From Shewanella oncorhynchi (lineage in GTDB: Bacteria > Pseudomonadota > Gammaproteobacteria > Enterobacterales > Shewanellaceae), in assembly GCF_012584455.1 (NCBI RefSeq), contig NZ_JABAEB010000003.1, forward strand, positions 344,217 to 408,216: a stretch of DNA of 64,000 bases. Direction: 5' to 3'. Made by a program: the position numbers and the translations under genes. This document shows positions 35,294 through 44,238 of the stretch, piece by piece (position 1 is the first letter of the stretch; each line of letters begins with the position of its first letter). The notes under the pieces are model-generated. The model did not search any database, was not told the DNA's origin, and saw only the letters and a list, made by a program, of their open reading frames with translations.

Positions 35294-37600
35294 ATGATCA
35301 CAGGGAAAAGGGTAAAAGAAGTGAGTGAAGCGGTAGCGGTATTGCTGATCAGTGCCGCCGTGTGTTGGGGTTTGCCCTTTGTGGCATTAGCTTCGCCGAA
35401 TAGTACCGGCACATTGTCTGCGCCACAGAATATGGCTTCGGCAATGGTCGGGCAAAATAGTGCTGAGTCACACATCATTAATTACGATGATATTACGCAG
35501 GGGCTGTTGCTTTATCGCCAGCCGAGCGGTGCTTGGGTGCCATCTTTGCCGCTCGATACACAAGTGTCGATGCAAGTCTCTGGCTTAAGTAATCGCGTGA
35601 GCTTGAAACAGGTTTTTCGCAATAATACTGAATTTGTGTTGAATGGGCAATATTTGTTCCCGCTGCCCAATGAGGCTGCGGTGGATTCGTTGCGATTACA
35701 TATAGGCCAGAGAGTGATCGAAGGGCAAATTCATCCTAAGGCCGATGCCAAGCAGATTTTTGAGCAAGCGAAAGCTGAAGGCAAACGTGCCAGCTTAGTG
35801 AGCCAAGAGCGGCCTAATATGTTCACGACCGAAGTCGCAAACCTAGCACCTCAAGAGGAGCTGATTGTAGAAATCAGCTATCAGGAGACCATTAAATATG
35901 AAGATGGTTTGTTTAGTTTACGTTTTCCGCTGGTGGTCGCGCCCCGTTATATTCCGGGATTAACATCGGATTCAAGTGCTAGCGACTCACATGATCCTAT
36001 GGCACTGGTTCGCCAATCAAGCCGAGTGACAAGTTCGCAGGTGTTTGATGCTGACCGGATTGTGGCACCAGTGCGGGACGGCGCCAGTGGACGCGATCCT
36101 GTGCTGAAGGCAGACATTCAAGTCTTACTCGCAAAGGGGGTTGATAAAGCGTCCATTGAGAGTCCTTACCATGACATCAAACTCAAGCAAGGCAACAGCG
36201 GCGCGGTCGATGTATCGCTGGCGCAACGTGTGCCCGCTAATCGTGATTTTGTGCTGCAATGGCGAGTACAGCAGGGCACGAGCCCAATGGCTTGGGTGTT
36301 TAATCAGCAAGGTAAAACCCATAAGCTCGATGGCGAAAATCTGTCTCAGGATACACTTGAGACAAGTAAAACCAGCGGCGTAAATGATGATAATTACAGT
36401 CTCGTCATGGTGTTGCCTCCTAAGGTTGAAAAGAGTACTCAGCCGAGTTTGCCCCGTGAATTAATTTTAGTGATTGATACTTCGGGCTCTATGGCGGGGG
36501 ATTCTATCGTTCAAGCTAAAAATGCACTGTTATACGCGTTAAAAGGACTGAAGCCGGAGGACAGTTTTAACATTATCGAATTTAACTCCAGTTTGTCTCA
36601 GTTCTCAACAGTGTCATTACCGGCGACCTCGTCGAATTTGTCACGGGCCCGTCAGTTTGTGAGCCGTTTACAGGCCTATGGTGGCACTGAAATGGCGTTA
36701 GCACTGGACGCTGCCTTGCCAAAATCCTTGGGCAGTGTATCGCTTGATGCAACGCAGCCTTTGCGCCAAGTGATCTTTATGACCGACGGCTCTGTGGGCA
36801 ATGAACAAGCGTTATTTGATTTGATCCGTTATCAAATAGGTGAAAGCCGACTATTTACTGTCGGTATAGGTTCGGCACCTAATTCTCACTTTATGCAAAG
36901 GGCGGCTGAACTCGGTCGTGGCACTTTTACCTATATTGGCAAAGTGGATGAAGTCGATGAGAAGATCAGCGCCTTACTGAGCAAAATTCAATATCCGGTG
37001 TTAACCGATATTCAAGTGCGTTTTGATGATGGCAGTGTGCCCGATTACTGGCCATCACCGATTGCCGATCTGTACCGCGGTGAGCCAGTGCTCGTGAGTT
37101 TAAAGCGCAGCGCCCGTGAGCCACAGGAGTTAGTGATTTCAGGACGCCAAGGGCATCAAAACTGGCAACAGTCGCTCTCGCTGCAGGATAACTCCGCAGG
37201 ATTGATGACCCATCAAGGTGCAGGTTTAGACTTACTGTGGGCGCGTAAACAGATTGGTGCATTGGAGTTGAGTAAAAATGGCGCGAATGATGACAAGGTC
37301 AAACAGCAAGTGACAGCCTTATCAATGAATTATCACTTAGTCAGCGCCTATACCAGCTTAGTGGCGGTGGACTTAACCCCAATTGATTCAACTGCAATGA
37401 GCCGTGATGCCGTGGTTCGTCAGCACTTGCCCTTAGGTTGGCAACCTTTTGGAGCCTTGCCGCAAACCGCGACGTCAAGCCGTTTGGATATGTTATTAGG
37501 TGCGCTGACCTTGCTACTCGCTTTGATTCTTACGGGATCGATTCTTCGACAAAGACGGGAAGAGAAGGCGGCCTTGGTGGCACTTACCAGTGAACGATGA
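35294..37600 (+). CDS. Sortase substrate: VIT/vWA surface protein with LPQTA sorting signal
   Basis: 768 residues from ATG 35294 (AGAGGAA 9 nt upstream). Signal sequence (about 1-40), VIT domain (about 65-190, 'VSMQVSGLSNRVSLKQVF'), vWA domain (about 385-560) with MIDAS motif 'VIDTSGSMAG' (DxSxS), then a C-terminal sorting signal: LPQTA at about 722-726 (37457-37471), a hydrophobic helix and RQRREEK. Family knowledge: this is the single dedicated target of the marine proteobacterial sortase. It overlaps or closely precedes the sortase gene (10 nt), so both are co-translated. Confidence 0.92.
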   Translation: MITGKRVKEVSEAVAVLLISAAVCWGLPFVALASPNSTGTLSAPQNMASAMVGQNSAESHIINYDDITQGLLLYRQPSGAWVPSLPLDTQVSMQVSGLSNRVSLKQVFRNNTEFVLNGQYLFPLPNEAAVDSLRLHIGQRVIEGQIHPKADAKQIFEQAKAEGKRASLVSQERPNMFTTEVANLAPQEELIVEISYQETIKYEDGLFSLRFPLVVAPRYIPGLTSDSSASDSHDPMALVRQSSRVTSSQVFDADRIVAPVRDGASGRDPVLKADIQVLLAKGVDKASIESPYHDIKLKQGNSGAVDVSLAQRVPANRDFVLQWRVQQGTSPMAWVFNQQGKTHKLDGENLSQDTLETSKTSGVNDDNYSLVMVLPPKVEKSTQPSLPRELILVIDTSGSMAGDSIVQAKNALLYALKGLKPEDSFNIIEFNSSLSQFSTVSLPATSSNLSRARQFVSRLQAYGGTEMALALDAALPKSLGSVSLDATQPLRQVIFMTDGSVGNEQALFDLIRYQIGESRLFTVGIGSAPNSHFMQRAAELGRGTFTYIGKVDEVDEKISALLSKIQYPVLTDIQVRFDDGSVPDYWPSPIADLYRGEPVLVSLKRSAREPQELVISGRQGHQNWQQSLSLQDNSAGLMTHQGAGLDLLWARKQIGALELSKNGANDDKVKQQVTALSMNYHLVSAYTSLVAVDLTPIDSTAMSRDAVVRQHLPLGWQPFGALPQTATSSRLDMLLGALTLLLALILTGSILRQRREEKAALVALTSER

Positions 37601-37610
37601 GTTAAGCGCG

Positions 37611-38318
37611 ATGAGCAAAAGCAGAACACAGCGATTTTTAGTGGTGGGATTATTTTTAATTGGCGCAACATTGTTAGGAAAGGGACTCTATATGCAAGCT
37701 AAAGCACACTTTGCCCAGTATTTGATTGAACAGGCGTGGACTAAAACCTTGGCTGATGGTCAATCCCATAAGCCTTGGTCATGGGCGGATACTTATCCCG
37801 TGGCAAAGCTGTCTATTCATCGTGAACAAGTGGCGGCGAGCAACAATATTGAAGCAGAGCTTAATGACAGTTTATATGTTCTTGCGGGGGCTTCTGGGCG
37901 AAATTTGGCCTTTGGTCCGAGTCTGGTGTTGTCCAGTGCGCCAGCGGGGCAAAAAGGCAATACTGTGATTGCCGGCCACAGGGACACGCATTTTGCGATA
38001 CTTAATGGCATGGCGGTGGGGCGTCGATTATCGTTACAAACGCTTAAAGGCAATCACATTATTTATGAAGTGGTGGCGACTCAGGTCGTACATGAAACAG
38101 AAACTCAATTTATGGCGCCATCCGATGATAATCGCTTAACGTTAATTACGTGTTATCCCTTCGATTCACTTCAAGGTGGTGCTGAACTGCGGTTTGTGGT
38201 GCAGGCGATACCCGTCGAAAATGAGTCGATGGAAACACTCGGTACGAATGTATCCGTTTCAATAGGGAGTGGCGTGCAAGGGAATATTGGAACTGTTTCT
38301 CGCAGTTTCAAACATTAA
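37611..38318 (+). CDS. Class GN (proteobacterial) sortase
   Basis: 235 residues from ATG 37611; GTG 37590, inside the preceding gene, would add seven. N-terminal membrane anchor (about 8-28), then the sortase barrel with catalytic H123 (VIAGHRDTHF), C181 (LTLITCYPFD) and R194 (AELRFVV). 'TLITCYPF' is the class signature. It cleaves the LPQTA signal of the preceding protein and transfers it to an acceptor that is not known in Gram-negatives. No second substrate with an LPxTG-like tail is in the window. Confidence 0.92.
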   Translation: MSKSRTQRFLVVGLFLIGATLLGKGLYMQAKAHFAQYLIEQAWTKTLADGQSHKPWSWADTYPVAKLSIHREQVAASNNIEAELNDSLYVLAGASGRNLAFGPSLVLSSAPAGQKGNTVIAGHRDTHFAILNGMAVGRRLSLQTLKGNHIIYEVVATQVVHETETQFMAPSDDNRLTLITCYPFDSLQGGAELRFVVQAIPVENESMETLGTNVSVSIGSGVQGNIGTVSRSFKH

Positions 38319-38379
38319 TCTGAAATCGAATTTAAATCCTTCATATAGCTTTCAAAAAAATACTCCTTTGTTAATCATC

Positions 38380-38413
38380 TTAGCCTGAAGCTGAATTATC
38401 GGCTTCAGGCTAA
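38380..38413. terminator. Perfect 12-bp stem between convergent sortase and GGDEF genes
   Basis: TTAGCCTGAAGC (38380-38391) pairs exactly with GCTTCAGGCTAA (38402-38413). No long T-run, but position between two convergent gene ends supports a shared terminator. Confidence 0.65.
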
Positions 38414-38423
38414 GTTATAACCA

Positions 38424-39449
38424 TCAGTTACTGATAGGCAGCACACGATTTCGTCCTAAGCGTTTGGCTTCATAAAGTAATTTGTCTGCCGCTTCAATCA
38501 ATTGCATACCCGTTTGTTTTTCTTGCCATTGGGCGACGCCAAAGGAAGCACTGATATTATTGATGCGTTCGTCTTTGCGTCTGTCTTTTAAACTGAGTTT
38601 TTCGAGTCCACGGCGCATAGCTTCGGCCAGTTGCCTTGCGATACGTAGCTGACTTTTAGGGACAATAATCGCAAATTCTTCACCGCCAAAACGATACAGT
38701 TTCGTGCCATCGCGGCAGGATTCCTGTAGTCGTTTCGCCACGGCGCGTAACACTTGGTCGCCGAGTTGGTGGCCATAGGTGTCGTTAAACACTTTAAAAT
38801 GGTCGATATCGGCCAAGATCACACAAGTGCCTAAGGGGGCTTGGGCTATCATTCCTGCAAAATCAGTGTCAAAGGCGCGGCGATTAAAGCAGCCCGTCAG
38901 TGCATCGTAGAGAACGTCTTTTTCTGTTTGTTCAAGTTTTTTCTTTAGTGCGTCTATTTCGGTTTGAGCCTTCTGCAGCTGACCAGTAAAGAACTCTGTG
39001 CTCGAGCGAATATTGTCCGACTCTTTCACTAAGCTGCGGACCAGATCGAGTACTTGTTCGACGCTAAAGCCTTCGTCTTCGATGCGGTTGAGCTTTTCAA
39101 AATTACTTTCGATACGCGACTGGAAGTCATTGGCATCTAGATTGGTATCTTTGAGTGATTGGGAAAGCTCAGTCACCATAGCATCCAGATTTTGGCGCAT
39201 TTCTCTGACATCGAGTTCAACTGGGTCGGCAACATATTGGCGATACAAGATTTCGCTACTGACTGGAGGGCAAGTGTTGTATTGGGCAATAACAGTATCG
39301 AGTTGTTGATTTAATTCGGGATTTTGTTCACCAACATAAGTGTACCAAAGCGCATAGTTGACGGGTGTGGTCGGAATTTTATGTTTGAGCATCAGAGGCA
39401 CTGCTTTTTTGAGGTTCAGTGCAGCAGCTTGTAATAACTCTAGCGACAT
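38424..39449 (-). CDS. GGDEF diguanylate cyclase
   Basis: 341 residues. The C-terminal GGDEF domain (about 175-340) has the active A-site GGEEF at 255-259, with 'LYDALTGCFNRRAFD' and 'CVILADIDHFKVFNDTYGHQLGD' metal and substrate landmarks. No RxxD inhibitory site is in the usual place before GGEEF (there is RDGTKLYRF), so product feedback may be absent. The N-terminal 170 residues are a helical domain ('KHKIPTTPVNYALWYTYVGEQN') plus coiled coil, seen in a cytoplasmic subfamily. Makes c-di-GMP. Stand-alone. Confidence 0.92.
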   Translation of the reverse strand: MSLELLQAAALNLKKAVPLMLKHKIPTTPVNYALWYTYVGEQNPELNQQLDTVIAQYNTCPPVSSEILYRQYVADPVELDVREMRQNLDAMVTELSQSLKDTNLDANDFQSRIESNFEKLNRIEDEGFSVEQVLDLVRSLVKESDNIRSSTEFFTGQLQKAQTEIDALKKKLEQTEKDVLYDALTGCFNRRAFDTDFAGMIAQAPLGTCVILADIDHFKVFNDTYGHQLGDQVLRAVAKRLQESCRDGTKLYRFGGEEFAIIVPKSQLRIARQLAEAMRRGLEKLSLKDRRKDERINNISASFGVAQWQEKQTGMQLIEAADKLLYEAKRLGRNRVLPISN

Positions 39450-39683
39450 ATTGTTACCTTACTCAATGAAAATACACGGATATTTTAAAATTTTCGCTAT
39501 TTTTTATTCTGTTGCAGTCAGATTTAGGTCAACGACAAGAATATCGGTCAGATGGAGACATGATTACCGTTTACTCTTGGATGCAGCGACTCCGTTTGCG
39601 CTAAGACTTCCATCATAAATTAAAGATGATATGGTAAAGTCTATCCTTAAAACCAAATAATGATAATAACTTGGGAGAAAGTT

Positions 39684-41282
39684 GTGAAAAATTTAATCAT
39701 AACCACAAGTCTGTTGGCCACTATCTCATTACCTGTCTTTGCTGAAACGGCATTTGTGAAAAGTCTCGATCTCGTGCAATACCGAACCGATGTGAAAACC
39801 TTAGCGAGCGATGCTTTTGGGGGACGCGCGCCCTTGTCTGAAGGAGAGACGTTAACTTTAGACTATTTAGTGGCAGCATTTAAAGATATGGGTCTCAAAC
39901 CCGGATTTGGCGATAGCTATTTACAGGCGGTTCCTTTGGCGCAAATTAGTGCCGATCAAAACATGCAGCTTGATATCGGCGGACTTAAATTTGCCAATGG
40001 CAGTGAATTTACCGCGAGAACCCAAAGAATCGCCGACACCGTGAGCCTGAATAAAAGCGATGTGGTATTTGTTGGCTATGGTATCAATGCACCCGAATAT
40101 GGCTGGAATGATTATCAAGGGTTAGATGTAAAAGGCAAAACGGTCATCGTTCTCGTGAATGACCCCGGCTTTGCGACCCAAGATCCAACAATATTTAAAG
40201 GCAATGCTATGACCTATTATGGTCGCTGGACTTATAAATATGAGGAAGCGGCACGTCAAGGCGCTGAGGCCGTGTTTATTGTTCACGAAACAGCGCCTGC
40301 CGCCTATGGCTGGGGAGTGGTGCAAAATTCCAACACAGGGACTAAGTTTACTCTGGTCGATGCCAATAATAACCAAGGTCAAGTGGGCGTGATGGGCTGG
40401 GTTCAGCACGAAACCGCACAAAAAATCTTTGCCAAAGCGGGATTGGATTTTGATACCTTAAAACGGCAAGCAGCCAAGCCAAACTTTAAGGCTATCCCAC
40501 TTAAGCTGAGTGCGCAGCTCACGTTAAACAATAAAATTGAACGCGCCGAGTCCCATAACGTCGCGGCCTTACTGCCCGGTAAAACGCGCCCCGACGAAGT
40601 GGTGATGATGCATGCCCATTGGGATCACCTTGGCACTGTGATTGAAGACGGTAAGTCAGAGATTTTAAACGGTGCGGTCGATAATGCCAGCGGTGTGGCG
40701 GGGGTTTTAGCGTTAGCGCGTTACTTCAAACAGCAAGCTAGCACGGCGCCACTGGATCGCTCGGTGCTCTTCAGTGCCTTTACTGCAGAAGAAACGGGTC
40801 TGATTGGTGCACAGCATTTTGCTCAGCATCCCAGTGTGCCAACCAAAAATATCGTCGCCTTTTTAAATATCGATGGCATGAATGTAAATAAAGGCGTGGA
40901 TTACATTTTGCGCTATGGGGAAGGGGTATCTGAGTTGGAGCAATACTTAGATAAAGTTGCCAAAGCCCAAGACCGTTCGGTAAAAGCGGATCCAAGACCA
41001 CAGAATGGATTGATGTTTAGATCAGACCATTTTGCGCTGGCCCAGCAAGGTGTACCAGGATTGTTATTTATGAGTCTTGGGGATACAGATCCTGACTATA
41101 TTGCGCATAAATATCACCAAGGAGCCGATGATTATGATCCAAATTGGACGTTGGAGGGGGTGAGTCAAGACCTAGACTTGATCGCCAGTATGATAACCAC
41201 CTTAGCGAATGGTTCAGATTGGCCCCATTGGCTTGAATCATCAGACTTTAAAGCCAAACGTGAGCAGGATGGCCGTAAATAG
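39684..41282 (+). CDS. Periplasmic/secreted M28-family metallopeptidase with PA insert
   Basis: 532 residues from GTG 39684 (GGGAG 6 nt upstream), which begins a clean signal peptide (MKNLIITTSLLATISLPVFA). ATG 39660 would add eight residues. A PA-type insert lies at about 100-260. Zinc ligands of the M28 core are visible: 'HAHWDHLG', 'NGAVDNASGV', 'FTAEETGLIG' with the paired Glu, 'LNIDGMN', and the late His in 'FRSDHFALAQQGVPG'. Predicted aminopeptidase-like hydrolase of peptides. Terminator at 41303. Confidence 0.9.
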   Translation: MKNLIITTSLLATISLPVFAETAFVKSLDLVQYRTDVKTLASDAFGGRAPLSEGETLTLDYLVAAFKDMGLKPGFGDSYLQAVPLAQISADQNMQLDIGGLKFANGSEFTARTQRIADTVSLNKSDVVFVGYGINAPEYGWNDYQGLDVKGKTVIVLVNDPGFATQDPTIFKGNAMTYYGRWTYKYEEAARQGAEAVFIVHETAPAAYGWGVVQNSNTGTKFTLVDANNNQGQVGVMGWVQHETAQKIFAKAGLDFDTLKRQAAKPNFKAIPLKLSAQLTLNNKIERAESHNVAALLPGKTRPDEVVMMHAHWDHLGTVIEDGKSEILNGAVDNASGVAGVLALARYFKQQASTAPLDRSVLFSAFTAEETGLIGAQHFAQHPSVPTKNIVAFLNIDGMNVNKGVDYILRYGEGVSELEQYLDKVAKAQDRSVKADPRPQNGLMFRSDHFALAQQGVPGLLFMSLGDTDPDYIAHKYHQGADDYDPNWTLEGVSQDLDLIASMITTLANGSDWPHWLESSDFKAKREQDGRK

Positions 41283-41302
41283 GTTTAATGGATTGGATTA
41301 TG

Positions 41303-41332
41303 AGGGCGTCCAGTAGGCGCCCTTATTTTTTA
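41303..41332 (+). terminator. Terminator after the M28 peptidase gene
   Basis: AGGGCG (41303-41308) pairs with CGCCCT (41318-41323), followed by TATTTTTT. Confidence 0.75.
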
Positions 41333-41421
41333 GCACTAATTTGGGCTAGGGTTCGGGCAACTGTTTGAGCTAGAAGGGGTGTTTAATACAATATGGGAAG
41401 AGATTTTTTATAGAATTAAAA

Positions 41422-42285
41422 TTAAAAGGAATAGCTGATAGAAAGCATAGGACCAATAAAATTGTAATAGATGTTGTAATCGGCGATTTGAGTATCTTTA
41501 TTCGGCGAATTTTGGGCGATATCAACGTCAACTTTATAGTAGTTATAGGCCACGCTCATTCGCCAGTTTGGGGTGATTTGTGCATTAACCCCCACTTTAA
41601 TATCAACCAGTTCGCCTTTGACATCATTGAGTTTGATGTAAAAATACTGTGCATGGCTGGTGATTTGCCAACCGGGAACAAATTCATACTGACCATATAT
41701 GCCAATGTCGGGCAGTGGCGCAGTGACATTTTCGTCAACAATGCGCGGAATTGCTTGGCTACCGCAGACATTATTGAGTAATTCCGATGAAGCGCAAACA
41801 CCAATCACCCCTTCAAAACCTGTCTTGATAAACATAGTATGTAAACCAAGTGATAGACCTACATCATAGTTACTGCCTTGAAATACATCATAGCCATAGC
41901 CGAAGCGCAGTACATCAATGTTTAAGGTTGAATTTAGATTACCGCCTGCTTTGATATCGTAAATGGTGTCGTTAATCTCGAGCTGGAAGGGTTTGGTTAA
42001 GGCTTGGGTTTCGGCGTTACGATGAAGCTGTTTCCAGTCTAGGTAGATATTGTGCCGTTCGTTAAAGTGATAATTTAACTCGATAAAGGGTAAAAATTCG
42101 TTTTCTGCAAGTTGTAGATCGGACTCATAATCTAAGGTGAAATTATTACCCGAAATAGGGTTAGTGACTTCCATATTGGTGTCTGATTGCGAATAAAAGC
42201 CGCCTAACTGAATAGTAAAATCATCGGCTTGCACTTGAGTGCTGAGCAGTGACACTATGATTAGGGGTAATAGGCGGATCGACAT
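41422..42285 (-). CDS. Outer-membrane beta-barrel protein, unknown function
   Basis: 287 residues from ATG 42285, giving the signal peptide MSIRLLPL...QVQA. The mature chain is alternating beta strands ('FTIQLGGFYSQSDTNMEV', 'FIELNYHFNERHNIYLDWKQL', 'WRMSVAYNYYKVDVDI') and ends in Phe (MLSISYSF), the C-terminal signature for barrel assembly. Two Cys (GVCAS, NVCGS) may form a loop disulfide. Resembles OmpW/porin-like orphan barrels; no ligand can be read off. Own transcript. Confidence 0.8.
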   Translation of the reverse strand: MSIRLLPLIIVSLLSTQVQADDFTIQLGGFYSQSDTNMEVTNPISGNNFTLDYESDLQLAENEFLPFIELNYHFNERHNIYLDWKQLHRNAETQALTKPFQLEINDTIYDIKAGGNLNSTLNIDVLRFGYGYDVFQGSNYDVGLSLGLHTMFIKTGFEGVIGVCASSELLNNVCGSQAIPRIVDENVTAPLPDIGIYGQYEFVPGWQITSHAQYFYIKLNDVKGELVDIKVGVNAQITPNWRMSVAYNYYKVDVDIAQNSPNKDTQIADYNIYYNFIGPMLSISYSF

Positions 42286-42658
42286 GTTAAGGAGTGACTC
42301 CTGCATTATTCTTATTATGTTTAGCGATAAGGTCAGAATTTAGTGCCATAAAAAAACAACATTTGGAGTTTAACAGCAAATTTTTTAATGTGAACAAAAT
42401 GTTTTAAAAAATGCAAAAAATTGTGATTCAAAACAAAAGTAGAGCTGGTTCTCGTGAGGTTGAATGAAATTTGAGTGAGCGATCACATCAATTGTGGATT
42501 GAAAGACTAAGGGCAAGTGCTTCCTGAACGGCTTTAGGATTGTTGTGTTGGATGGGGCGAGATACAAATGGATATAGACACAAACATGGAGGAGAATCAT
42601 CGATATTGAGAATATCTAGCGGTACGATCCCGCTAGATATTGATATGTCCTAGTACTT
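42286..42658. other. Intergenic region with 12-bp perfect stem
   Basis: Holds the promoter side of the barrel gene and, at 42611-42641, a perfect stem AATATCTAGCGG/CCGCTAGATATT with a 7-nt loop, 18 nt after the stop of the RimK-like gene; probably its terminator although no T-run follows. 42360-42440 is a strongly AT-rich segment. Confidence 0.6.
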
Positions 42659-43660
42659 CTATTTCGTCTCGATAGAGGACGATAGAGGTGACGGGGTAGA
42701 AGTCTCAGCCTCTACGCTATCAGCTACGATTTTTGGGCTACTTGGTTCATCTTTATTAAACATGCCTAAACGGATGCGAATAAAATGCAAAATTTGCGCG
42801 GCAATATCCACATTCAAACAGGACTCTAAGCCCTCAAACCCTGGAGATGAGTTAGCCTCACAAATTTTGTAATGGCCGTTATCAAACAATAAATCGATAC
42901 CTGCAACATCAAGATCGAGAATATTGGCTGTTTGGGTGGCAAGCCATTCAATTTCAGGAGTGATCTGAAATGGACGCGCTGAACCACCGGCACTGACATT
43001 GGCTTTGAAGCTGTCTTCTTGACCACGCCTTTCATAGCAACCCGCCACACGACCACCAATAGTGAATACGCGTAGATCGCGCCCATGACTGTTAGCGATA
43101 AACTCTTGCAGAATGATGTTAGCGTTTTTATTGGTCGCTTCAATCAACTGCATTAAATCGTCAAATTCACGCGCCTTATGGGATAAAAACACACCACTGC
43201 CCTGTGAGCCTGAAAGTGTTTTTATCACCACAGGAAAACCGAGATGGCGTTCTACGAGGGCGATATCGACGGGGAATTTAACCAACATGGTTTTAGGCGT
43301 AGGCAGATTCTTCTCGGCCAACAATTGTTGGGAGAATAACTTGTCTTTAACGATTTCAATGGCTTTAGATGGATTGAGGCAATATACCCCTAATCTTTCT
43401 AAGTGACGAATAATGGCTAAAGCAAAGTAGGTCGTGCCTGAGCCCATTCGCGGAATGATAAAATCGGGCAGCTCGACGGCTTGCCCATTCAATAAAATAC
43501 TCTTGTTATCTTCTCTGGTGACAGTCAGATCAAATTCATCAGGTGCGTAAACTTCCAACTCTATGTTATCGGCTTTTGCTGCCGCCAGTAGACGCTCAAT
43601 TTCATACCATTCAGGTTTTAGCTGAGTCGCGGTTTCTTTATATAAAATCCAACCACGCAT
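42659..43660 (-). CDS. RimK-family ATP-grasp (alpha-L-glutamate) ligase
   Basis: 333 residues. ATP-grasp fold with RimK landmarks: 'VKDKLFSQQLLAEKNLPTPKT', 'FPVVIKTLSGSQGSGVFL' (nucleotide loop), 'LQEFIANSHGRDLRVFTIGGRVAGCYERRGQ' and 'DLLFDNGHYKICEANSSPGFEGLE' (metal ligands Glu and Asn). RimK adds Glu residues to a protein C-terminus (ribosomal S6 in E. coli). It follows maoP by 20 nt on the same strand, and maoP here ends in a Glu-rich tail, which makes MaoP a candidate substrate (inference). The C-terminal 30 residues are Ser/Thr/Pro-rich and probably unstructured. Confidence 0.88.
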   Translation of the reverse strand: MRGWILYKETATQLKPEWYEIERLLAAAKADNIELEVYAPDEFDLTVTREDNKSILLNGQAVELPDFIIPRMGSGTTYFALAIIRHLERLGVYCLNPSKAIEIVKDKLFSQQLLAEKNLPTPKTMLVKFPVDIALVERHLGFPVVIKTLSGSQGSGVFLSHKAREFDDLMQLIEATNKNANIILQEFIANSHGRDLRVFTIGGRVAGCYERRGQEDSFKANVSAGGSARPFQITPEIEWLATQTANILDLDVAGIDLLFDNGHYKICEANSSPGFEGLESCLNVDIAAQILHFIRIRLGMFNKDEPSSPKIVADSVEAETSTPSPLSSSIETK

Positions 43661-43680
43661 TTAGTAGCAAACCTTAATCT

Positions 43681-44130
43681 TCATTCTTTATCCTCGGGTT
43701 CAGGTTCATCCTGAACATCATCTTCAATATCAAATACAGCCTCTGCCTCTATTTCTATCTCGGGCTTGGTTGCAGGCAAATGCACTGTACCAACCACGGC
43801 ATAAAAGGGTTTCCCCATGGCGAGCCTGCGATACTTTACCCAGATCTGCTCTAACAAGCTACTGGGGGCGATATTTCCTTTGGCGACTTCCACAAATTGG
43901 GCTTCATCAGAGGTGCAAGGCAGCGTTTTTCCTTCCGCTAAATTCTTCATCGCATGACCATGCAATTCAAGGAGTTCAGCTTCTTTATTGGTAAAATCGC
44001 CGCTTCGTTTAAAGCCTTTGGGGAAATTAGCGTCGTCGTAGAAACGTTTTTGAGAGACAAAACTGGCAGCAACTGAGCCGTTAAACGTCTCAGAACCCTT
44101 GTTAGCGTTAAAAAAAGACTGTTCAGACAT
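43681..44130 (-). CDS. maoP: MaoP (YifE/DUF413) with acidic C-terminal extension
   Basis: 149 residues; E. coli MaoP is about 112. The family core is plain: 'FYDDANFPKGFKRSGDFTNKEAELLELHGHAMKNLAEG' against E. coli 'FDNKHYPRGFSRHGDFT...'. Known role: MaoP acts with its site maoS in organising the Ori macrodomain. The gene is divergent from hdfR as in E. coli. Here the protein has an acidic tail from about 118 (EIEIEAEAVFDIEDD...EPEPEDKE) lacking in this form in E. coli. Operon with the RimK-like ligase. Confidence 0.9.
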   Translation of the reverse strand: MSEQSFFNANKGSETFNGSVAASFVSQKRFYDDANFPKGFKRSGDFTNKEAELLELHGHAMKNLAEGKTLPCTSDEAQFVEVAKGNIAPSSLLEQIWVKYRRLAMGKPFYAVVGTVHLPATKPEIEIEAEAVFDIEDDVQDEPEPEDKE

Positions 44131-44238
44131 GGCAGATACCCTCTAGTTTTTGATATACAAAGATTTGCAACTGGAGTATTGGCTAGTATTATTGATTTAT
44201 AAATCAAAAAAATTTGCCTATGTTGGTCAAGAATTTTT

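Noticed and set aside
42470..42500. GATCACATCAATTGTGG as a CRP site upstream of the barrel gene
   Set aside because: The left half-site does not fit at the required 6-bp spacing.
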